DNA of 60,463 nucleotides, taken from assembly GCA_020859845.1 (NCBI GenBank), contig JAJBVL010000061.1, forward strand, positions 1 to 60,463, in the 5' to 3' direction. The notes under the pieces were generated by a model. The model made no database searches and was not told the DNA's origin. It worked only from the letters and a program-made list of their open reading frames with translations. Position numbers and translations under genes: made by a program. The stretch comes from Bacteroidales bacterium. Its GTDB lineage: Bacteria; Bacteroidota; Bacteroidia; Bacteroidales; Muribaculaceae. This document shows positions 17,106 to 25,711 of the stretch, one piece after another. Position 1 is the stretch's first letter; each line of letters opens with the position of its first letter.

Positions 17106-17727
17106 TGCTTTGGAGAGATGATTTTATTTGAGTCCAGTCAACCTTCTTATTAGCTCGAAGATGTCTGACAAAATCTTTAGTTAGATGAGCAGGATTAACT
17201 TTGTCAAAATCTTCACGGCTGCCCTTAAGCATGATATATTCTTTCCCATTTTGGGAATAAATTTTGAAAGGCCATAGACCAAAAAATAATGACATCAAAA
17301 AAGCTCTCTCATTTCCTATGAGGATATACCCTTTGAACTTATCTACTTCAAATGTGTGGAAAAGGAGATGACGAAAATGATAGTTAAATTCCAAGCCAAG
17401 GCCTGAATTAAGATTGGCTGGAGATAAATAGTAACCTGGCTCTCCCTCTCCTTTTCGATAATCTATTTTTACAAAATCAGCGACGCCAACTGCTTCACCA
17501 TTCTTTTCTACCAACCAATAGGCCCTATCTTTTCTATCTTTAAGCGATTCGATAAATCTAAGATGATTTTCTAAGGGTATCTCCCCTTGGTCGGCCATCC
17601 ATTGTCGTATGGCAGGATGATTGCGCCATTCCCAAATCATTTTCTTTTCCTCTTCACCTAATTGAGTGAAGTTGCGAAAAGTGTATTCGCCATCAGAATA
17701 AGTCTGAGAATTGGATATTTCTTTCAT
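17098..17727 (-). CDS. pseH: PseH-like N-acetyltransferase
   Basis: A 209-residue GNAT-family protein: RNFTQLGEEEKKMIWEWRNHPAIRQWM near the N-terminus, WLVEKNGEAVGVADF in the central sheet and a GYYLSPANLNSGLG acetyl-CoA-binding region. PseH acetylates the 4-amino group of UDP-4-amino-4,6-dideoxy-N-acetyl-altrosamine. Assignment relies on fold plus exact operon position between pseG and pseI. This stretch is more AT-rich than flanking genes, as is common for exchanged polysaccharide genes. Confidence 0.85.
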   Translation of the reverse strand: MKEISNSQTYSDGEYTFRNFTQLGEEEKKMIWEWRNHPAIRQWMADQGEIPLENHLRFIESLKDRKDRAYWLVEKNGEAVGVADFVKIDYRKGEGEPGYYLSPANLNSGLGLEFNYHFRHLLFHTFEVDKFKGYILIGNERAFLMSLFFGLWPFKIYSQNGKEYIMLKGSREDFDKVNPAHLTKDFVRHLRANKKVDWTQIKSSLQSND

Positions 17728-18689
17728 CTGATAAGAGTGTTAAAGAGCTGGTTATAAAGCGCTGATTGTTGAGAATAATCCAATTCCGGGAGACTAAAGC
17801 AATCTTTAACGGTCAAAGCTTGGGAAAGACGTTGCTCTAAACTGTCTTCCAACATATTCCCTAAAGGGATAATGTCATGGCGTCGTTCTAAAGTGGTATA
17901 CATTCTCTCTTGATTTTCCACATAATATCCGCAAAGAGGCACAACACCACAAACAAGCGCCTCATGAACCACAGTGCTGGCAGAGCACACAATGCATTTC
18001 GCCCCTAAAAAAAGATTACACATCTCTTCTCCCGAGAGGTTTTTAAACACATTCACTTCCTTTTCCTCGAAGTTTCTTATACGAGAAGGTTCATAACGAT
18101 CCGTAGCCACAACGCCTATTTCCCAATTTGGCAATGACTCTTGAATAATAGGAAGACATTTTTCAGAAAGGCAAAACTGATCTGTTCCTCCTAGACAGAT
18201 TAAAATCAAGTCCTTCTTAGAAAATGAAAGATGAGGCTCTCTAAAAGGCTTGCGTAATATAGCCCATTCTCTTCCTAAAACAATTCGAGTATTAGGCTCA
18301 ACGTCAAAAATTGAGGGGTCCCACTCTGCAAAGTTTAAGAGGATGTCGCTATAATAATGGCGATCATTTGTACCTAAACAGACCAGTCTACAACCTTTAT
18401 CTTTTATGGCCTTTTGATACTCTTCAGTAAAAAAATAATTGTCAAGCACTACTACTTCGTCGCCATTCAGCGCATCCAAGAAATCTTGAAGATGACTCTC
18501 CGCATCCAACTCTTTGAGCGAGCAAATACCCGTAGCTTGAGTGCGTTGAAATCCAGAAGGCGCTACCGTATACAGACTGCATTCCCAGTCATTATTGAGC
18601 ATTTCGGCCAATGCCAAGCAGCGAACATAATGGCCATATCCTATTGCAGAGCTGCCATCAGCTCTAAACACTAATTTTGGGAGTGTCAC
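17724..18689 (-). CDS. pseG: PseG-like UDP-sugar hydrolase
   Basis: A 321-residue GT-B-fold hydrolase that removes UDP from UDP-2,4-diacetamido-trideoxy-altropyranose. The N-terminus has RADGSSAIGYGHYVRCLALA with the catalytic-type histidine; then VVLDNYFF, LICLGGTDQ and the uridine-binding CSASTVVHEALVCGVVPL. Length and operon position (4 bp overlaps on both sides) match PseG. Confidence 0.9.
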   Translation of the reverse strand: MTLPKLVFRADGSSAIGYGHYVRCLALAEMLNNDWECSLYTVAPSGFQRTQATGICSLKELDAESHLQDFLDALNGDEVVVLDNYFFTEEYQKAIKDKGCRLVCLGTNDRHYYSDILLNFAEWDPSIFDVEPNTRIVLGREWAILRKPFREPHLSFSKKDLILICLGGTDQFCLSEKCLPIIQESLPNWEIGVVATDRYEPSRIRNFEEKEVNVFKNLSGEEMCNLFLGAKCIVCSASTVVHEALVCGVVPLCGYYVENQERMYTTLERRHDIIPLGNMLEDSLEQRLSQALTVKDCFSLPELDYSQQSALYNQLFNTLIR

Positions 18690-19384
18690 TCGGTTGATTT
18701 TGTATTAGGGAAAAGCATTTTGTATTTCATCTCTGCAAGAAGCCAATCGGTCTCAGTGTCTATATCTTGTACAAGATTCTCATCTACCACAATAGCTCCT
18801 CTTACTATATTCCCACTCATCCATTGGTTTGTCTTATGCCAATAAAATGTACCAGAATCATGATATAGAGGCTCAAGATCTTGGCTTCGTGATGTGCGAT
18901 ATTCTGGCCATTTCATATCTACGACTCCATTTTGATCAATCTGTAAGCATCTTTGAACAGGGTATCCGAACTTTACTACCGGATATACCGTAGAAAGAGA
19001 GGGGCTACTCATCAATTTTTCGTATGCCTCTCTTAGGCTGTCAGATGTAACCAATGGAGCCGTAGCCAACAAGCAACATACGCCCTCAAAGATTCTTCCT
19101 TGCTCTTGATAACGATTGACCACTTCACGAATCACGTCGGCTATAGTGGCATAATCATTGGAAGTCTTTTCGGAGCGAAAGAATGGGACATTTGCGTCAT
19201 AAGCACGCGCCACCTCTGCCACCTCCTCTGAATCGGTCGATACCATTACCTCATCAAAAAGCCCACTTTCAAGAGCAGCCTCTATAGAATAGGATATAAT
19301 AGGACGACCACAAAAGGGCTTTATGTTTTTCCCTGGGATGCGCTTGCTCCCGCTTCGAGCGGGAATGATACAAAGATTACTCAT
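18686..19384 (-). CDS. pseF: Pseudaminic acid cytidylyltransferase
   Basis: A 232-residue CMP-nonulosonate synthetase that activates pseudaminic acid with CTP. The nucleotide-binding start IIPARSGSKRIPGKNIKPF is canonical, followed by VSTDSEEVAEVAR, LLATAPLV and the C-terminal QDIDTETDWLLAEMKY. It overlaps pseC and pseG by 4 bp each, so translation is coupled. Confidence 0.92.
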   Translation of the reverse strand: MSNLCIIPARSGSKRIPGKNIKPFCGRPIISYSIEAALESGLFDEVMVSTDSEEVAEVARAYDANVPFFRSEKTSNDYATIADVIREVVNRYQEQGRIFEGVCCLLATAPLVTSDSLREAYEKLMSSPSLSTVYPVVKFGYPVQRCLQIDQNGVVDMKWPEYRTSRSQDLEPLYHDSGTFYWHKTNQWMSGNIVRGAIVVDENLVQDIDTETDWLLAEMKYKMLFPNTKSTE

Positions 19385-20538
19385 TTTACAAACTCTAATA
19401 CCTTTTCTATCACATAGCCTTGCTCGTCATCGGTCAAAGAAGGGTACATGGGCAGACTGATACAATGCTTGTAATATTCCTCCACAACAGGGAGCTGACC
19501 CTCTTGATCGTTGAGTTCCTTATAGTAAGGCATCGTGTGAAGAGGCACGTAATGTATCTGGGCATAGATGCCATTGGCCCGCAAAAAATCGTATAGGCCA
19601 CGACGGTCGGGCACCTGAATGACATAAAGGTGGAAAGCATGGTATACATTCTCAGCTCGCCAAGGAGTCTTTATCGCTGGATGTCCTTCAAAGGCTTTAT
19701 CATAACGCCGAGCAATCTCTTGCCGGCGCTCCAAGCCTTGAGGAGCCCGACGAAGCTGGCTCACGCCAAGGGCTGCTTGGATGTCGGTAAGGCGATAGTT
19801 GAAGCCCAGCTGTTGCATCTCATAATACCATCCACCATCGTTTTTGTTGAGGCGCGTGGGGTCTTTGGTGATGCCATGGGTGCGGTATAGAGCCACACGC
19901 TCATAAATCTCAGGATTGTCGGTCACCACCATGCCTCCCTCTCCAGTGGCGATATGCTTTACGGGATGGAAAGAAAAGACCGACACATCGGCCAAGCGTC
20001 CACTGCCACTCATCTGTTTCTCTCCTTTCTCATCTACTACGTAAGCTCCTGGAGCATGGCAAGCGTCTTCTATGATCCGCAAGCCAAATTCATCACAGAG
20101 GAGGCGCAAGGCCTTTATGTCGTGAGGATAACCAGCGAAGTCGACCACTACCACTCCTTGATAATACCCATTAGGATGCGACTCTAACATTGTCCGTAGC
20201 TTGGCAAGGTCCATTAGATATGTCTGGGGGTCGATGTCGCAAAACTCCACATCGCCTCCACAAAACCTAATGCAGTTGGCGCTTGAAGCAAAGGTCATAG
20301 GGGTCACTATATACCTATGGCCAGGCTGAACGTTGAGAGCCTTTGCCGCCAAATGCAGACCAGCTGTAGCGTTGTTGACGGCTACGGCATAGCGCGAGTC
20401 GACATACTTAGCGAAAGCCTCCTCAAACTCCTTAATCTTTGGGCCTTGAGTGAGGTAGGGTGAGCGCAGAGTCTCCACCACAGCATCTATGTCGTCTTGC
20501 GTGATATGTTGGCGACCGTAAGGAATCGAATAGTTCAT
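19381..20538 (-). CDS. pseC: UDP-4-amino-4,6-dideoxy-N-acetyl-altrosamine transaminase
   Basis: A 385-residue DegT-family PLP aminotransferase. The start IPYGRQHITQDDIDAVVETL and SPYLTQGPKIKEFE is diagnostic of PseC. The PLP lysine lies in VFSFHPVKHIATGEGG. The substrate is the 4-keto sugar made by PseB. Operon overlaps of 4 bp on both sides. Confidence 0.93.
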   Translation of the reverse strand: MNYSIPYGRQHITQDDIDAVVETLRSPYLTQGPKIKEFEEAFAKYVDSRYAVAVNNATAGLHLAAKALNVQPGHRYIVTPMTFASSANCIRFCGGDVEFCDIDPQTYLMDLAKLRTMLESHPNGYYQGVVVVDFAGYPHDIKALRLLCDEFGLRIIEDACHAPGAYVVDEKGEKQMSGSGRLADVSVFSFHPVKHIATGEGGMVVTDNPEIYERVALYRTHGITKDPTRLNKNDGGWYYEMQQLGFNYRLTDIQAALGVSQLRRAPQGLERRQEIARRYDKAFEGHPAIKTPWRAENVYHAFHLYVIQVPDRRGLYDFLRANGIYAQIHYVPLHTMPYYKELNDQEGQLPVVEEYYKHCISLPMYPSLTDDEQGYVIEKVLEFVK

Positions 20539-21557
20539 TTCACCTCAAAGTTAGGGTCCACATAGCGTTTAATCTTTTCTCGCATGGTTTCCACAGTCTC
20601 CCACTCCGTGTTTTGATCAGAGCTGTAATGAAAACCCTCAGGCACCCTTTTGCCGTTATGGTGGGCTATGTAGGCTGCGGGCTGATGCTTGAACGATACC
20701 GAAGGAAGAATAGCGTAGTATTTTCCTATGTCGATAGTATTGAGAGCATCGGTGACGGTAATCATCTCTTCATGGAGTTTCTCTCCAGGACGTATCCCCA
20801 CCTCTACCTGAGGCAGATTGGGAGCAATGGCTGTAGCTACATCCTTTATATGATAAGAAGGTATCTTAGGAATGAAGATTTCGCCTCCCAGATGGTTTTC
20901 GAGAGCCCAAAGCACCAAGTCGACACCCTCTTCGAGCGAAATGTTGAAGCGGGTCATGCGCATGTCGGTGATAGGAAGTTCAGTAGCGCCGCTATCGCGC
21001 TTGTTGATAAAGAAAGGTATCACAGAGCCGCGGCTACCCATCACATTGCCATATCTCACCACTGAGAATCTCACGGGGCGTGTCCCCTTGATATTGTTGG
21101 CCGCTGTAAATAGTTTATCACTGGTGAGCTTGGTGGCTCCATAAAGGTTGATAGGCGCGCAGGCTTTATCGGTCGAAAGGGCCACTACATGCTCTACATG
21201 GGTGTCAAGAGCTGCGTTGATTACATTTTGCGCACCATTAACATTGGTCTTGATACATTCCTCGGGATTATATTCGGCAGTGTCGACCTGCTTGATGGCT
21301 GCGGCATGGATTATCACATCCACATCTTCGCATGCCCTGCGTAGACGCTCCCCATCGCGGACGTCCCCAATAAAAAATCTCAGCTGAGGATACTGTGAGT
21401 GGGGATATTTTTGCTTAAGCTCAAACTGCTTGAGCTCGTCGCGTGAGTAAATGGCAATCTTTCTTACTGCTGGATATCTTTTGAGAATCACTTCAACGAA
21501 TTTCTTCCCAAAAGAGCCTGTCCCACCGGTAATAAGCACCGATTTTCCGTTTAGCAT
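20535..21557 (-). CDS. pseB: UDP-GlcNAc 4,6-dehydratase (inverting)
   Basis: A 340-residue soluble extended SDR: GGTGSFGKKF nucleotide-binding motif, YSRDELKQFELKQKY, HAAAIKQVDTAEYNPEE and ALSTDKACAPINLYGATKL, all hallmarks of PseB/FlaA1. It dehydrates and inverts C5 of UDP-GlcNAc to start pseudaminic acid synthesis. It competes for the same substrate as the CapD/PglF-like enzyme at 2636-4612, which should keep C5 configuration, so two branches leave UDP-GlcNAc in this locus. Confidence 0.93.
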   Translation of the reverse strand: MLNGKSVLITGGTGSFGKKFVEVILKRYPAVRKIAIYSRDELKQFELKQKYPHSQYPQLRFFIGDVRDGERLRRACEDVDVIIHAAAIKQVDTAEYNPEECIKTNVNGAQNVINAALDTHVEHVVALSTDKACAPINLYGATKLTSDKLFTAANNIKGTRPVRFSVVRYGNVMGSRGSVIPFFINKRDSGATELPITDMRMTRFNISLEEGVDLVLWALENHLGGEIFIPKIPSYHIKDVATAIAPNLPQVEVGIRPGEKLHEEMITVTDALNTIDIGKYYAILPSVSFKHQPAAYIAHHNGKRVPEGFHYSSDQNTEWETVETMREKIKRYVDPNFEVK

Positions 21558-22831
21558 ATCTTAGTCGTATTTTTAGAATTTTCTAAATAGTTTCTAATCA
21601 TTTGAGTGCCCATAAAGCAAATAAGATAACAATAGGGTACATACATCATCCAAGATCTATGAAGGAGGACGATGAACATACATATCCAAAGGGTCACTCT
21701 TGCATATAAAGGAAGCCCATTTACGGAGGCTGTCATTTCAATTAAAACTACAAATAAGCCCACAAAACCAATCTGTAGTAACATTCCTCGATAATCAGAA
21801 AGTGTCATTTTCGACATATCTATCGTGTCACCAAACCATACATTACCATATCTTACAAAATGGTTCCATGCTATCTGAGCGTTTTGGCTTGTGCGGTTGT
21901 CCAGTGCCAAATTCATCGAGTTAGAAGAGACGAATATGTTGTATACCTTCTCAAAGTTCCTTTGAAACAATTGGTAAACAATATCTTCTTGAACCCCACT
22001 GGGCAAAACAAAAAATATTCCGATTAATAGGATAATGAAAAAAACAATATACATTATCACTAGAAGAGCCTTCCCTGCTATAATACCTCTTATCATTTCC
22101 ACCAAAAGAGCCATCATAATAAAAACTGAGGAAAAAGTAAGAAGGCCTGCTGCAACTATTATCCAGTTGACTTTGTGGTTTTGAAGTCGTTCTATCACAT
22201 AGAAGAAACCTATAATAATGGCGAAGTGACCTGGCTCTTGCAGCACTCCACATGCTCTTGGAAGCAAATCAGGATAAGTCCTATCAAAAATTGTATTAAT
22301 CCCAAAGTACCAATGGTATACATACCCCATCCTTTCATGTAAAGAACTGACTGGAGGAAGTTCAACATAAGGTATGAAATGAAGCAGACCTGCCATTTGT
22401 AGAACGGAAATCAAGATATTTCCTAAACATACTATTATGAGAATCTTAAAACAATAGATGTAGGTTAGGCGTAAACACGATGGATGCCATAACACAAATA
22501 GTATAGCTGGTGCTAATCCTGTCACTCTTAAAATAAAGCCGTTTACATTAAGGCTTAACGTTATCAACAAGTAACAGCTATATACTAAAGTTGAGATAAA
22601 AAACCATTGATTGAAAGAGGATATTCCCGCTTTTTTTATAGAAGTTAAGAGCATTGTAGCATATACCATTCCAATGGCTGCAACAGCTCTGATTACCAAT
22701 TCAAGACTATTCCAACAAATCCACGAATTAATGATAACGAAGAAGAAAAAAACGCCTATCCAAGCGCATATCTTCTCTTCGGCTGTGGCTTTGGTGGAAT
22801 AGTATTCCTTTTCTAAAATATCGAGAGTCAT
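21551..22831 (-). CDS. O-antigen/capsule polymerase, Wzy-like
   Basis: A 426-residue integral membrane protein with roughly ten to twelve hydrophobic segments and one larger periplasmic loop containing the sequence RTYPDLLPRACGVLQEPGHFA, typical of O-antigen ligase/polymerase (Wzy) proteins, which share topology more than sequence. It should polymerise repeat units delivered by the Wzx-type flippase. The start overlaps rmlB by 4 bp and the end overlaps pseB by 7 bp. Strongly AT-rich. Confidence 0.75.
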   Translation of the reverse strand: MTLDILEKEYYSTKATAEEKICAWIGVFFFFVIINSWICWNSLELVIRAVAAIGMVYATMLLTSIKKAGISSFNQWFFISTLVYSCYLLITLSLNVNGFILRVTGLAPAILFVLWHPSCLRLTYIYCFKILIIVCLGNILISVLQMAGLLHFIPYVELPPVSSLHERMGYVYHWYFGINTIFDRTYPDLLPRACGVLQEPGHFAIIIGFFYVIERLQNHKVNWIIVAAGLLTFSSVFIMMALLVEMIRGIIAGKALLVIMYIVFFIILLIGIFFVLPSGVQEDIVYQLFQRNFEKVYNIFVSSNSMNLALDNRTSQNAQIAWNHFVRYGNVWFGDTIDMSKMTLSDYRGMLLQIGFVGLFVVLIEMTASVNGLPLYARVTLWICMFIVLLHRSWMMYVPYCYLICFMGTQMIRNYLENSKNTTKIC

Positions 22832-23931
22832 TCGTTGTCGTTAATTACGCGAGCGACCCATTCTTCATTGCCAAGATACCAGCGGACTGTCTTCTCAAGG
22901 CCCTCCTCAAACTGGAGGCTCGGCTCCCAGCCAAGCTCGCGCTGGAGCTTACGACTGTCGATGGCGTAGCGTAGGTCGTGGCCTGCACGGTCGGTAACGT
23001 AAGTGATAAGGTCCATGTCCTCCCCTTCTTTGCGTCCCAGAAGACGGTCGACAGTACGGATAAGGACACGGATGAGGTCAATGTTTTTCCATTCGTTGAA
23101 GCCGCCTATATTGTAGGTGTCGCCTGGACGCCCTTGGTGAAATATGGTGTCGATGGCGCGTGCGTGGTCTTCGACATAGAGCCAATCGCGCACATTCTCG
23201 CCTCGGCCATATACGGGTAGCGGCTTACGATGGCGTATGTTGTGGATGAATAGTGGTATCAGTTTCTCAGGAAACTGATAGGGTCCGTAGTTGTTGGAGC
23301 AGTTGGTCACCAGCGTTGGCATTCCATAAGTGTCGTGGTAGGCGCGCACAAAGTGGTCGCTCGAGGCTTTGGCTGCCGAGTAAGGCGAGTGGGGGCTATA
23401 TGGCGTTTCCTCAACGAAGAACTCCTCACCGTAAGCCTCGTGATGCTCACCCGATGAAGCCTTTGTAGAGAAAGGAGGCTCCGTCCCCTCGGGATGGGTC
23501 ACCTCAAGCGCGCCATATACCTCGTCAGTCGAAATGTGGTATAAAAGCTTGCCTTCCCACTTCTCTGGAAGCTGCTCCCAGTATACTTTAGCAGACTGAA
23601 GCAGCGAAAGGGTACCCATCACATTAGTGCGGGCAAAGGTAAAAGGATCTTTTATAGAACGGTCAACGTGGCTCTCAGCTGCGAGGTGGATGATACCATC
23701 AACCTCATACTCCTCTACTATTGCCATCATTCGTTCAAAATCGCATATATCTGCCTTAATGAAGACATAGTTGGGCCGATCAGCAATATCCTCTATATTG
23801 GCAAGATGGCCTGCATAAGTCAACTTGTCAACGTTGATGATGCGATAATCGGGATATTTTGTGACAAAGAGGCGCACCACATGGCTCCCTATAAAGCCTG
23901 CACCCCCCGTAATCAATATATTGCGTTTCAT
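22828..23931 (-). CDS. rmlB: dTDP-glucose 4,6-dehydratase
   Basis: A 367-residue extended SDR: GGAGFIGSHVVR nucleotide-binding motif, HLAAESHVDRSI, a TDEVYG motif carrying the catalytic Thr-Asp-Glu region and YSAAKASSDHFV with the Tyr-x3-Lys. It makes dTDP-4-keto-6-deoxyglucose. rmlC and rmlD are not in the window, so the keto sugar may feed another product or the other two genes lie elsewhere. It starts 5 bp after rmlA. Confidence 0.95.
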   Translation of the reverse strand: MKRNILITGGAGFIGSHVVRLFVTKYPDYRIINVDKLTYAGHLANIEDIADRPNYVFIKADICDFERMMAIVEEYEVDGIIHLAAESHVDRSIKDPFTFARTNVMGTLSLLQSAKVYWEQLPEKWEGKLLYHISTDEVYGALEVTHPEGTEPPFSTKASSGEHHEAYGEEFFVEETPYSPHSPYSAAKASSDHFVRAYHDTYGMPTLVTNCSNNYGPYQFPEKLIPLFIHNIRHRKPLPVYGRGENVRDWLYVEDHARAIDTIFHQGRPGDTYNIGGFNEWKNIDLIRVLIRTVDRLLGRKEGEDMDLITYVTDRAGHDLRYAIDSRKLQRELGWEPSLQFEEGLEKTVRWYLGNEEWVARVINDNE

Positions 23932-23936
23932 GACGA

Positions 23937-24848
23937 TTAAAAACCTGTGCTATAAGGATGGCGAGCCACTTCCTCAATCACCTTAAGAAGATACTGACCA
24001 TAGCCATTTTTCAGCATCGGATTAGCTATCTCTCTCATCTTTTCCTCTGAGATCCACCCTTGGCGATAAGCAATCCCCTCAAGACAAGCAATTTTCAAGC
24101 CTTGACGCTTCTCCAGCACCTCAACATAGATGGAAGCCTCCGCCAACGAATCATGAGTACCAGTGTCGAGCCAAGCAAAGCCTCGTCCAAGAGTGCCCAC
24201 TTTTAGGCGTCCCTCTGAAAGATAGTGCTGATTGACAGTGGTTATCTCCAGCTCGCCACGTGCCGAAGGCTTGATGGAGGAGGCTACTTTTACCACATCG
24301 TTGGGATAGAAATAGAGGCCCACCACTGCATAGTTGCTCTTGGGTTGGTGAGGTTTTTCCTCAATGGAAAGGCAGTTGCCCTCGGAGTCAAACTCTGCCA
24401 CGCCATAACGCTCGGGGTCGTCGACCCAATAGCCAAACACAGTGGCTTTGCCTTCCTCCCCTACTCTCTTCACTGCGTCTTTAAGCAAAGGCACGAACCC
24501 TGCGCCATGAAATATGTTGTCTCCTAAAACAAGACACACATTATCATCGCCTATAAAGTCCTTCCCTATAATAAAGGCTTGTGCCAAGCCATCAGGCGAT
24601 GGCTGTGCAGCATACGAAAAATTCACCCCAAAATCACTACCATCACCCAGCAAGCGCTGAAAAGCTGGTAGGTCCTGAGGTGTGGAGATAATAAGGATGT
24701 CGCGTATCCCCGCCAACATGAGCGTCGAAATGGGATAATAGACCATCGGCTTATCATAAATGGGAAGCAACTGCTTGCTCACTCCCTTGGTAATAGGGTA
24801 CAGACGCGTGCCGGAACCGCCGGCCAAGACAATGCCTTTCATCGACAA
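23937..24848 (-). CDS. rmlA: Glucose-1-phosphate thymidylyltransferase
   Basis: A 303-residue nucleotidyltransferase; [28 protein letters not shown] is the signature dTTP/glucose-1-phosphate site, followed by VLGDNIFHG and VVGLYFYPN. It makes dTDP-glucose for RmlB. An in-frame ATG two codons downstream (MKGIVLAGG) is an equally good start. It is the first gene of the polysaccharide transcript, about 120 bp behind a promoter. Confidence 0.95.
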   Translation of the reverse strand: MSMKGIVLAGGSGTRLYPITKGVSKQLLPIYDKPMVYYPISTLMLAGIRDILIISTPQDLPAFQRLLGDGSDFGVNFSYAAQPSPDGLAQAFIIGKDFIGDDNVCLVLGDNIFHGAGFVPLLKDAVKRVGEEGKATVFGYWVDDPERYGVAEFDSEGNCLSIEEKPHQPKSNYAVVGLYFYPNDVVKVASSIKPSARGELEITTVNQHYLSEGRLKVGTLGRGFAWLDTGTHDSLAEASIYVEVLEKRQGLKIACLEGIAYRQGWISEEKMREIANPMLKNGYGQYLLKVIEEVARHPYSTGF

Positions 24849-24972
24849 AGGATAATAGCTCTAGTCCTGCATAGAGCGATAAGCACTTAGCAGTGAGCAG
24901 ATTAGGATGATTGAACAAATAGGGTGGCCACGATGAGCCATTGTTTTACACTGTGTCGTTTTTTTCGGTGTG

Positions 24973-25004
24973 CAAAATTACTAAATTACTTTGACATAGA
25001 CAAC
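24973..25004 (-). promoter_or_regulatory. Promoter of the polysaccharide operon
   Basis: On the minus strand GTTG (25001-25004) is followed after 20 bp by TAATTTTG (24973-24980), matching the TTTG / TAnnTTTG consensus at 3 of 4 and all specified positions. This predicts a leader of about 115 nt before rmlA. No invertible-promoter repeats of the Bacteroides Mpi type are evident around it. Confidence 0.6.
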
Positions 25005-25025
25005 CATCCATTGTATTGGGCGAAG

Positions 25026-25688
25026 CTACACAGGCACGAGCCGTCGGTGGTGACACTCCAGCGTGCGTGCCGGAAACTGCTCTACAAGCTGCTGATTGTG
25101 GGTGGCCATAATGACGGTGGTGCCGCGCTGGGCTATGTCGTGGAGGCGCGCCACTATCTGCACTCCGGTGGCGGGATCGAGATTGCCCGTAGGCTCGTCG
25201 GCAAGGATGAGCTTGGGGCGGTTGAGCAGCGCGCGCGCTATGACGATACGTTGCTGTTCGCCTCCCGAGAGTTCGTAGGGCATCTTATAGCTCTTATTGC
25301 TCATCCCCACCTCGTGGAGCACCTCCTCTATCCTCTGCTCGCGCTCCTCGGCATTGGTCCACCCGGTGGCGTCGAGCACGAAGCGTAGGTTGTGGTACAC
25401 GTCGCGGTCGGTAAGCAACTGAAAGTCCTGAAACACGATGCCAATCTGTCGGCGCAGATAAGGGATGTCGCGCCGGCGTATGGTGTTGAGGTCGTAGCTT
25501 AGCACGTTGGCTGTGCCCTCTATGATGGGTATCTCGGCATACATCGACTTGAGCAGGCTGCTCTTGCCGCTGCCTACGCGCCCCATGAGATAGACAAACT
25601 CGCCCTGCTCCACCTGAAGGTCAACGTCGCGCAGCACGATTACCTCCTCGCGATGGAGCTCAACATCATGATAGTCAACTATTGGCAT
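25026..25688 (-). CDS. ftsE: FtsE-like ABC transporter ATPase
   Basis: A 220-residue ABC ATPase: Walker A GRVGSGKSSL, Q-loop in VFQDFQLL, signature LSGGEQQRI, Walker B LILADEPTGNLD, H-loop TVIMATHN. Similarity and length match FtsE, which with FtsX controls septal peptidoglycan hydrolysis at the inner membrane. No ftsX is adjacent, which is common in Bacteroidota. It follows recQ by 23 bp and probably ends the clpP-clpX-recQ transcript. Confidence 0.85.
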   Translation of the reverse strand: MPIVDYHDVELHREEVIVLRDVDLQVEQGEFVYLMGRVGSGKSSLLKSMYAEIPIIEGTANVLSYDLNTIRRRDIPYLRRQIGIVFQDFQLLTDRDVYHNLRFVLDATGWTNAEEREQRIEEVLHEVGMSNKSYKMPYELSGGEQQRIVIARALLNRPKLILADEPTGNLDPATGVQIVARLHDIAQRGTTVIMATHNQQLVEQFPARTLECHHRRLVPV

Positions 25689-25711
25689 CGGTATGGGAAT
25701 GTTTAAAGTGA

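Noticed and set aside
24849..25025. Possible invertible capsule promoter
   Set aside because: A normal promoter is present but I see no flanking inverted repeats and no adjacent invertase gene.
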